From positions 1-21,481 of the forward strand of contig JBNGIS010030333.1 in the NCBI GenBank assembly GCA_049999725.1: DNA of 21,481 nucleotides, given 5' to 3'. The position numbers were made by a program, and so were the translations under genes. The notes beneath the pieces are model-generated. The model ran no database searches. It saw only the letters and a list, made by a program, of their open reading frames with translations, and was not told the origin of the DNA. This stretch comes from Haplomitrium mnioides (Eukaryota; Marchantiophyta; Haplomitriopsida; Calobryales). How positions within the stretch are numbered: position 1 is the stretch's first letter; each line of letters opens with the position of its first letter. This document shows positions 10,415-17,952 of this stretch, in pieces.

Positions 10415-10718
10415 GTTCATGCAATCAAAAGTAAATGTGGGCTTTCAAAAAGTTTCCAACAATTAAAAATATTTCATAGTTCAACGAAGCGTATACGAAA
10501 ACGTATCATAGTTTAGAATCAAAAAGGCAGTAGCTAAGGAGATTGAATTAAGATTGTAAACAAGAAATATGTCTAAGTTTTAGACTTGATTCAACAAAAC
10601 AAAGGTCTCAAGATCTAGAAAAGAGTTTATGACTTGTGTACAAACAAAGTTGTAATCGATAGTCTTTGTATGAAGAAGCTTAAGGGTTATACATGAGAAG
10701 TAGAACTTTTGGAAGGCA
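10415..10718. other. AT-rich non-coding sequence right of repeat copy 2
   Basis: Base composition changes sharply to AT-rich at the end of copy 2. No coding region is supported. A perfect 8-bp palindrome CGTATACG lies at 10490-10497, with ACGTAT repeated at 10501. It may be a degenerate member of the palindrome family described downstream. Confidence 0.4.
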
Positions 10719-10874
10719 TGGACTTCCACCCCACAGTCTATACGCGCATAGGAATCTAAGCTCAACATGTGAACACTCCACCTCAAAGTTTAGGCGCGCT
10801 TAGGAATCTAAGCTCAACAAGTGAACACTCCACCCCAAAGTCTATGCCCGCATAGGAATTAGAACTCACCATCT
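10719..10874. repeat. 52-bp minisatellite, three units, each with a palindromic core
   Basis: Three tandem units of exactly 52 bp; the word gaacac/t starts at 10771, 10823 and 10875. Each unit carries one core: TATACGCGCATAGG, then TAGGCGCGCTTAGG, then TATGCCCGCATAGG. The flanking gaatctaagctcaac is shared by units one and two and altered in unit three. Single copies of the same core follow at 10967-10980 and 11309-11321. Confidence 0.85.
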
Positions 10875-11120
10875 GAACATTTCACAACAAAGATTGACAA
10901 GAAACTAGGATTTAGGTTTCGTAGAAGAGTTTTTGTACGTTGTACGTTTTGCTTGTAAGTCAAAGTTTATGTGCATATAGGGTTCACACTTCTACAACCA
11001 AGGATACATACTGTAAATTTTCTATTTTTTGCAATAAACTTTACGCACACAAAATATTTCGATTTCTAATTCGGAATCTAAAAGTTAAAACGGGTACAAA
11101 GCTCTTCATCTGAGTTAAAC

Positions 11121-11220
11121 NNNNNNNNNNNNNNNNNNNNNNNNNNNNNNNNNNNNNNNNNNNNNNNNNNNNNNNNNNNNNNNNNNNNNNNNNNNNNNNN
11201 NNNNNNNNNNNNNNNNNNNN
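11121..11220. other. Assembly gap (100 N)
   Basis: A fixed-length run of N. It lies downstream of the minus-strand gene remnant, so any 3' untranslated part or last exon of that gene could fall here. Confidence 0.95.
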
Positions 11221-11729
11221 GCAACCCAAAACGGTCTACTCTTTGGATCCAAAGACGCAACAACACAAATAAACATTCTAGCTTTCAAATCATGTAGAAT
11301 GCCAAATTTATGCCCGTATCGAGTATTGTGCGAAAGAGTCCCTTCTCGTGGCCTAAGTGCTCGACATGTAAGCTGCAATCTCTTGTTGGGCAAGAAAAAA
11401 GTCATTCCACCATTGAATAATCAGAATCTGTAAAGAACTTGTTGCAATTCTCACTGATGTTGTCCCTTATTGAAAATACCACTTTCTCGGCATCCACTTC
11501 TCTTTCTTCCTTTTGAGACTGTTTGATTTCAGAATATGCCTTGAGAGGAATCAACATTGAACTTAAAATTTCTCTGTCTACTTCAGGTAGGCATTTAAGT
11601 TGACAAATACCATTCACAGATAGCCAAAATTCATCTATTGAAAACTGTTTGCTCCAAACCTTTGCTTTGGAATCATTTAATTGGAACTTGAATTGTTGAT
11701 TAAAAGTAATATCATGCATCATTTGAACT

Positions 11730-11829
11730 NNNNNNNNNNNNNNNNNNNNNNNNNNNNNNNNNNNNNNNNNNNNNNNNNNNNNNNNNNNNNNNNNNNNNNN
11801 NNNNNNNNNNNNNNNNNNNNNNNNNNNNN
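11730..11829. other. Assembly gap (100 N) inside the DUF7869-type gene
   Basis: Coding sequence with the family motif HTHDQID ends just right of this gap on the minus strand and resumes left of it with a C-terminal segment. Real sequence of unknown length is therefore missing from the coding region. Confidence 0.95.
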
Positions 11830-12398
11830 TTTGATACGTTTTAAACGTTTTGAGAATCAGCTGAACATTTGATCAATTTGATCATGAGTATGGTCAGCCA
11901 TGAGAAATCCCACCTTGATTTTTTGAAAACCATTCTTGGCAATAAGGAGACTAAGATATCCAAACAAGATAGAATTCTTATTCTCTCGTGTTGTGTTGTC
12001 TAACTAAAGATAAATAGTTGGAGGCAGCGAGTCTTCAATTGAAGTCACATAATATTTTTTTGAGCACAATAACTGTCAAATTGGAATCGCTTCTCAAGTT
12101 TTCGTATGTTAAGAAGACCCTGAAAGAAAGAGCATGATTGAATATTAAGACACCAACAACATGCACACCCACCAAACAATCTTTATCAATGTTTTTTGGT
12201 GGCGATGGCCAGTGTGGAATAGCAGTTTTCTTCTGACCCATTTCATCAATGACAATTCCCAAGTACTTTTGACCATCAGCATAACATTTTCTTCGATGGT
12301 TTGCAAGTTTTGATCTTTCTTTCATTTGTTGGTCACAATGAAGAAACAATTGACGATTATGTTTGACTACATCAATCCAAAGCATGAAGGATATAAAA

Positions 12399-13061
12399 CT
12401 AGTTTAGTAAAACATATGTCGATACTTGTAGCTTCAAAACACAACCTTAGGTGTAAATAATATTCAAGGTATCTTAAACAAATGTTTGAATTTATTGAAA
12501 TGAAACACTTTGTAAGAGATAAAAATTAAACTTTAGGCAATTCGAAAAAAGGAAAATCTATTTCGAAAAGAAAAAAACAAGATTTGCAAACAAAGGTTGC
12601 CAGAAAAAATCCTTCTGAGCGTTTAGAATGAGTGGAGACAACAACTGATCGTATACGCGCATAAGACCAATACAACAACACCAATATCATAGCTTGTTGT
12701 GAATATTGTTGCGATTGGTTTTAAAAGAATCAAGAACAAGTCTTATGCGTGCATAGAATTCGTGAACAACAAAAACAATTTTTTCAATTTGTTTTTACAA
12801 TAGCTCTTCATTAAAAGGAACAAAAACAAAACTTGTTGCAAGGCTAAGGTCACAACCACAATCAAATTTATTTTTTGACTTTATTCAATTGCAAACAAGG
12901 TGAAAATTGAAAATAAAACAACAGAGTCTATGCGAGCATAAACTCTCTTCTCACAACTCAACTTGCTAAGAATTATTCGACTCCAATCTTCTTTACTAAA
13001 TAACTTCAAAAAAATATCTTTTAGCTGTAAAATTAGAAAACATAACATCTCTAGAACTAAC
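12399..13061 (-). other. Probable intron of the DUF7869-type gene, with three palindromic cores
   Basis: On the minus strand a donor-like AAAG|GTTAGT lies at 13062/13061 and an acceptor-like ACTAG at 12399 precedes the next coding block. The stretch is AT-rich and non-coding. It holds cores of the palindrome family at 12651-12663 (GTATACGCGCATA), 12744-12755 (TATGCGTGCATA) and 12929-12940 (TATGCGAGCATA). With exactly these two borders the reading frame does not join cleanly, so one border is probably off by a base or altered by mutation. Confidence 0.45.
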
Positions 13062-14512
13062 CTTTGAGTTTAGAAAAAAACGATGGATTAGCCAAAGATG
13101 TCAAAAGAAAAGAAAGTTTGTTACCTTTGTCGAACTCTAAGACAGATTTTTCTCGCAAAGATTTTATTTCTTTGCATGTTTCACAAACAACAAATCTATT
13201 GCATTTTGGAATTTTTACATTCGGAAAATGAGTTCTCAAATGTTTTGTAAAACCCAAGAAATTGAGAATACAATGGGGATCTTTCTCTTTCAAATAAGTT
13301 GTGTAGTAGTTATAAACTTCCCATTTTGTAAAATTATCAAGCAAGTTGTACACTTAGTGAGTGGGCATTCTCTTGCAATGTCCTTGGGAAAAATTGTCCA
13401 TCCTTTCACGAACAAAAACTCCTTAAGCAGACAGTTCTTTTTTTCCAAAAATGCCTCTAGGATCTGCATTTTTGAGATTTTGAATCATTTGGATTCTATC
13501 ATTCCCTACTACTAATATTAATTTGAAGGCTCTTCTACAAACAAAGGTACCGCCATGCAGTGTAAACCGATTTTCAACATCGGAGTCATTTCTTGGTATT
13601 CCCCATTGTAGTGTGATATCTCGATTCTTTATGCTTTGTCGAAAGTATGTTTCTCTCACAGTTTTCAAAAAATCTGTCTTGTACAAGCAATTATTTCGAC
13701 AACAAGAAATTCTCTTCAATCTAGAAATGAACATTGGATTCAGCTTTTTCTTCACAAAGCTCTCATCATGATGGAATTTCCACAAAGAATTTTCACGTAA
13801 GGTGTTTACCCGTTTGGGTTTTGGCCAAGACAAAGAATTCTTATGTTGTGTTGGACAATTCGGTCCATAAGCAAATCTAACAATAGGAGATAATTCATCC
13901 TGAAGATCCTGGTCGTCATCGTAAACACTGTTTGTTCCATCACAAAATATTTTTGAGAGACAAGTTTCTTCTTGGAGATTGGGAGAATTGTACCATTCTG
14001 AAACCGAATCTTGATCGATATTTCCATTAGAAAGAAATGTTTTTTGTAATAAAATCGATGCCTTTGGCGATAACTCCAAAGAAATGTTGATTGATTGAGA
14101 CTCTTTGCTAGAATCGTTTTCTAAACTATCATCTAAAGACTCCTCAAAAAGCATTTGATTTGTTTCAGATGTTCCAATCTCTTTGCGAGGTGCAACTTGA
14201 AACAAAATCACTCGTTGTTTGAGTGGTGCTATTGAGGAGAGTGGCTAATCTCTAAAATTAAAACTATCTAGAGATTGTATGCTCTTTGTGTTATGAACAG
14301 ACACACTTTGATCATGAATATCAAGGTCTCTCTCAAATGTAGACGAAGAAAGGTCTACAATCATCTGAAATCTCTTTGTTGAACCTTTTTTTTCAAACAT
14401 TTTGGAATTCTCAGAAAAAAGATTCAACTTTGACTGCTTAATGGGTAACAAAGATCTTTTGCTGGATGAAGATTGTTTCTTGAATTCTCTACGAGTACTG
14501 AGTTCCCTCTTT

Positions 14513-14631
14513 GATCCTTTGTGCGCAAAATGTTAAGTCGCTAATCCTATGGCACATTAGACTCACTCCTTGACCCTATGTGCGCATAGGGTTGAGTCCC
14601 TGATCCTATGCGCGCATGGAGTTCACCTTCT
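14513..14631. repeat. 30-bp minisatellite, four units, with palindromic cores
   Basis: Units beginning GATCCT/AATCCT/GACCCT start at 14513, 14543, 14572 and 14602, a period of 29-30 bp. Cores are TTGTGCGCAAAA, a degraded TATGGCACATTA, CTATGTGCGCATAG (a perfect 14-bp palindrome except for its centre) and CTATGCGCGCATGG. The array lies at the 5' side of the minus-strand gene, overlapping the start of its open frame, in the region between the two divergent genes. Confidence 0.8.
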
Positions 14632-15079
14632 CAATCTTTCTGAGCAGAGCTATCTGATTCACACTTGACGTTTTTGGCACTCCATCGCTTAACTCCCAAA
14701 ATTTGATATTTGAACAATTCTCAAATTGTTTGTCAACAGTAACACTCTTCTAAGAAGATGAATCTTGAAATTGTAGCCTTTTTTTGTCTTTTAAAACTCC
14801 AGCCATTGTAAAAAGGTGACTAAAATTCAGTTAATTCAAGGAACTATTTTGACAAATATTATAAACCTCTTACAGTACTCTAAAAAAATGCGGTTTATCG
14901 TTCTTTTTTGCAAAATGACAAAATATGCAACTTTTTGCACCATTCAAACCTATGTGTCAAGAGCTCCACGAATCAATTTTTGGTGGAAAAAAGTGTTTTT
15001 TGAAATTTAGCTATAAAAAGTGCGTAAGTGGAAAGTTTCTTTCCATTGTCGCGAGTTTAATTTTTGGTTTTCATTTTTT
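14632..15079. other. AT-rich spacer between the divergent genes
   Basis: No gene is supported. The stretch is AT-rich with several A and T runs, as a shared promoter region of two divergent genes would be, but no TATA box or start site can be fixed. The plus-strand gene's 5' end is hidden by the following gap. Confidence 0.4.
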
Positions 15080-15179
15080 NNNNNNNNNNNNNNNNNNNNN
15101 NNNNNNNNNNNNNNNNNNNNNNNNNNNNNNNNNNNNNNNNNNNNNNNNNNNNNNNNNNNNNNNNNNNNNNNNNNNNNNN
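15080..15179. other. Assembly gap (100 N) at the 5' side of the plus-strand gene
   Basis: A fixed-length run of N. Protein-like sequence starts immediately to its right, so the first exon(s) of the plus-strand gene are probably lost here. Confidence 0.95.
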
Positions 15180-15488
15180 GTATTCAGATGTTATCAAGGC
15201 TCTAGGACCTGTAAGACTTGAGTGGAAATGGCTTGTAAATTACTTCTATGTAAAAGATCCCGATCAACATCTTTACCTTTTTGCTCGTGAAGCTGAAAAT
15301 TTCAATTTGGGCAACTGGTCCAAATTACAATGATAAAGGAGGGGAAAAAAGCAAACATCGGGCTGCTTGTGTAGACCAAAGACTCAATTATGCTTTATTG
15401 TGCAAATCGTAAGCGATTTGATTTTTTGAAGTACAAGGAGAGAGACATTTTTGTTGTGCATCTTCAAGCATCAAGGGAAGATGGCAAG

Positions 15489-15815
15489 GTGAGTTTCAAA
15501 ATCGTTTTTCTTTTTTCTCCTTCTTTACTCAGTCGTAACTCGCAAGAAGTCAATACGCGTATGGACTTCTATGTCCATTCGCACCTGGACGTTGGAGTCC
15601 ACGTGCGTATAGACTTGAGAGTCCATGCGCGTCTGGACTTGATGGTCCGTGTGCGCATGGACTTGAGAGTCCACGCTTGCAGAGACTCTCAAGTCCAAAT
15701 GCGCATGAACTTCCTTGTTTACTGCACGCTTGTATTTTATTAAAGTCCTTGTGCTTTGTGAATGTCAGTCCAATATTTTTACTTATGCCTAATTATTGTT
15801 TGTCTTTACTTTCAG
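15489..15815 (+). other. Predicted phase-0 GT-AG intron
   Basis: Donor AAG|GTGAGT at 15488/15489 is close to the plant consensus, and the acceptor TTACTTTCAG ends at 15815 after a T-rich tract. Both flanking exons are in the same frame and read protein-like across the junction (QASREDGK to FTQFLADF). The intron contains a seven-unit minisatellite that happens to keep the frame open for most of its length. Confidence 0.65.
15549..15716. repeat. 24-bp minisatellite of palindromes, seven units
   Basis: Units begin with GTC(C/A) at 15549, 15573, 15597, 15621, 15645, 15669 and 15693, exactly 24 bp apart. Most of each unit is a palindrome of the form GTCCATGCGCGCATGGAC with substitutions, for example GTCCGTGTGCGCATGGAC at 15645. 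Because 24 is a multiple of three, the continuous frame reads as eight-residue repeats (VHVRIDLR, VHARLDLM, VRVRMDLR). The splice signals around it argue that it is intronic. Confidence 0.9.
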
Positions 15816-16101
15816 TTCACTCAATTTTTAGCTGATTTCGTGGATGGGTACAAAGACGCGAAGCGCGTCGAGCGAGACTACATAAAACTTGCATTGCAAA
15901 TCAAGCTTTTGAAGCTCAAGGAGGGCCACAATCTTCAAGCTTTAGTGCCTTATCCAAGCAAGGCAACATTCTCCATCCATGCAACAGGGACTTCTTCAAA
16001 AAGGAGAAAGGAGCCTGAGCTAGTTGAGGCTCTGAAGAAAAAGAAATTGACACCAAAAAAGGAAAAACCTGCACTAGCACCAGTTGTTGAAGAGGAGCCA
16101 G

Positions 16102-16110
16102 CCCCCCCCC
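16102..16110 (+). other. C9 homopolymer frameshift
   Basis: Nine C at 16102-16110 in the Pro/Glu-rich linker. The upstream frame meets a stop directly after the run. The frame that would follow with one more C gives Ser/Pro/Glu-rich sequence of the same character and leads to the GGNH motif. A sequencing indel or a true frameshift are both possible. Confidence 0.6.
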
Positions 16111-16691
16111 GGAATTAGAAGCAAAATCTACTTCATCTGCCCCATTGTCTTCATTACCAAGAAACTCCAGGCAAGACTCAAAGTCGGAGCCAGTTCAGGC
16201 TCCTATATCAAGATCAAAAAAGCAATCCTACAAGGAGTTGCATACTTTTTAGGAAAGAGAATAAGTGGATCCTCAGACAGTGTCTGAGGAGGGCAAGAAC
16301 AAGATAAGAGAGTCTGCAATCTAGCGCTGCACAGTCCGTGAAGAGACAATAACAATAAGGCTAGAAAACTTGAATCTTCCCAAGCTTGGAATGGATAACT
16401 AGGGTCCAATCCAAATTTGAAGATTGAATGAGGATTTTGTGGAGCTTCTTACGCAAAGAATGCTCACAAACAAGTACGTGCACTCTTTTTTTATCATGGT
16501 TGTAGACCCGAAGTGTGGTCTTTAGGACAAGTCAAAGTTCAACATCATGAACCTTGACAAGCATCGTTACGAGATTGCAGGAGGCAATCACAGTGTTGCA
16601 GCAAGGTAGCTACTTATCACCAAATATGGAGCAAAGAACCTTGCTCTGTCGCTTTGCAATTGTTATGTGTACGTGGACCTCTAAACCTCTA

Positions 16692-16773
16692 GTCGTAATT
16701 GTCATCGGTAGCAAAAATGCGGGCCTCTAAACCAACAGAGGCCCGTATTTTTGCTACCGATGACAATTACGAC
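16692..16773. repeat. Near-perfect 37-bp inverted duplication with 8-nt loop
   Basis: Arm one, 16692-16728, is the reverse complement of arm two, 16737-16773, except at one pair (16719 G opposite 16746 T, a wobble in RNA). The loop is AAACCAAC. Arm two is coding in the resumed frame (EARIFATDDNYD), so arm one is the added inverted copy. The word CCTCTAAACC occurs both before arm one (16678-16687) and across the end of arm one (16724-16733). The frames either side differ by an amount that an insertion of about 53 nt would explain. Confidence 0.9.
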
Positions 16774-17587
16774 CAAAGGTGCAGGTTTGAAATGACCTCT
16801 ATTCAAAAGGTCGAGTATTGGCATCAAAGATTTGTGGAGAGTGGGATGGTTTCATCCCAAAAATTGAAAAAGGAGTTAGTGCTGGAAACCTTGGAGATAA
16901 AACCCAAGTCTACACTTGAGAAGACCTTGACTTCTTAAGACAATTGGTTTCAGCTGGCATTCAAAAGTGGAGAGCTCTAGGATCTACAACAGAGCATTTT
17001 TTTCGATGTGAGAGAAGAATACTGTGAAGGGCCAAAAGCCAAAGGCCAAGGGATCTCTCAAAATAGAGGATATTGTCAGTCGGTGTTTTGTAGGCTTAAT
17101 GGTTTTCAAGAGTATGGGAAAAGCAGAGCACAAAGATTGAGGGCCAGGACAACTCATTTGGAGGTTTGGAGCAGAGGTTCAACAAAACTTGAGCATAAGG
17201 GGAGAAATATGGCAAGAAGGCATGGGACAGGAGCAAAGAAAGAAAAAATAGGTAGAGGGCGATGGAATTTGGAAAATAGAGCAAACGAGGGGTACAAAAA
17301 AACCTGCAGAAAATCAAAGCAGGAGCATAAATTGTAAATTCTTGCAAAAATGAAGGGTGTGGAGATGTCTCGTGCAACTCTTCAAGTCTTCAAAAAGGTA
17401 AATTTATTATATGGGGAGCCTTATACCCCATAGGGAATGCTATTCAAAAGGAAGAAGGAGAAAAATGCTTATATACATCAAGGGGATTGCTGTGCTTCAC
17501 TTATGGGATTACACCAATGCTCCTCCTTCGTCGACGCATTCCAAAAGGTCTTCAAGTTAAGGAGTAGAATGAAATAATAAGTTTCTT

Positions 17588-17690
17588 CCTTATTTCTCAA
17601 CCAAATGAGCTCATTCTTGTTGTGTTAGGAGCGAAATTCAAAGCTCTACACAGAGAGTTTTATTTCACGACATATGATTGAGAAATAAGG
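17588..17690. repeat. 13-bp inverted repeat with 77-nt spacer
   Basis: CCTTATTTCTCAA at 17588-17600 pairs with TTGAGAAATAAGG at 17678-17690, a perfect match. The spacing resembles a small foldback element or a chance pair in AT-rich sequence. Coding-like traces of the plus-strand gene pass through the region. Confidence 0.5.
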
Positions 17691-17952
17691 GAGAACTAGC
17701 CCCCGCAAGTTCTCAATTTTTGGAGCAGAATGACCCCTTGTCTTTTAGAGCAACATTTAAATGATGGGATGACTTCTATTCAGACTCTACGTTCTTTAAC
17801 TTGTTGGAAAGAGGGCTTCAAGGCAAATCCAACGCATTCGAGATCTTGGCAAATGGATAAGTTTCAAGGACGTAGTAATCAAGTAAAGTTTGAACTTTCA
17901 AATTTGCAAAAATTTCCTTCAAGAAGAGAGCGACGAGCTCTCAACCAACGGG

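Larger units (their letters stand above)
11402..14533 (-). pseudogene. Broken DUF7869-type transposase-like gene
   Basis: The minus strand encodes parts of a large protein with landmarks of a widespread eukaryotic family (DUF7869 in current naming, from memory). The family is thought to have an RNase H/DDE-like fold and a probable mobile-element origin. In order: a Ser/Asn-rich N-terminal part (14533-13850), LHGGTFVCRRAFKLI (near 13530), VCETCKEIKSL (near 13160), then a probable intron. Next come KER, VIDEMGQKKTAIPHW (Asp codon 12247-12245), HVVGVLI, SDSNLT, LDNTTRENKN and HTHDQIDQMFS (about 11890-11860), and a C-terminal segment (11722-11402). In-frame stops are TAG 14246-14244, TAA 13425-13423, TAA 13356-13354, TAG 12006-12004 and TGA 11859-11857. 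A frameshift sits at the T7 run 12055-12061 and a 100-N gap removes part of the C-terminal half. The gene is dead as assembled. It is divergent from the plus-strand gene at 15180. Family assignment is fairly sure; biochemical role is inferred. Confidence 0.72.
15180..17945 (+). pseudogene. Broken gene with a ParB/sulfiredoxin-like motif region
   Basis: Coding-like sequence starts right of a gap (LEWKWLVNYFYVKDPDQHL, near 15225). A block to 15488 leads into a phase-0 GT-AG intron at 15489-15815, and the next exon opens with FTQFLADFVDGYKDAKRVER. A Lys/Pro/Glu-rich linker follows. At C9 (16102-16110) the frame stops, and the frame one base away carries on to 16690. That part includes ITIRLENLNLPKLGMD and HRYEIAGGNHSVAAR (about 16562-16606), resembling the GG(N/D)HR..A motif of ParB/Srx-fold proteins, then CNCYVYVDL. 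After an inverted duplication (16692-16773) the frame resumes with FATDDNYDQ and SIQKVEYWHQRF, as ParB-like eukaryotic proteins have near an A..HN motif. Stops at 16250, 16262, 16322, 16400, 16523, 16607, 16936, 16978 and 17335 are all TAG/TAA; one is TGA (16418). Weaker coding-like traces continue to about 17.9 kb. ParB-like assignment is moderate; the rest is unrecognised. Confidence 0.5.

Noticed and set aside
10719-15716. CRISPR array interpretation of the short tandem repeats
   Set aside because: Units are contiguous or nearly so with no unique spacers, and the period differs between arrays; this is plant-like nuclear DNA.
16692-16773. Established microRNA gene
   Set aside because: The hairpin is an inverted duplication of coding sequence with a near-perfect stem. 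It has none of the usual mismatches, and there is no evidence of a processed small RNA.
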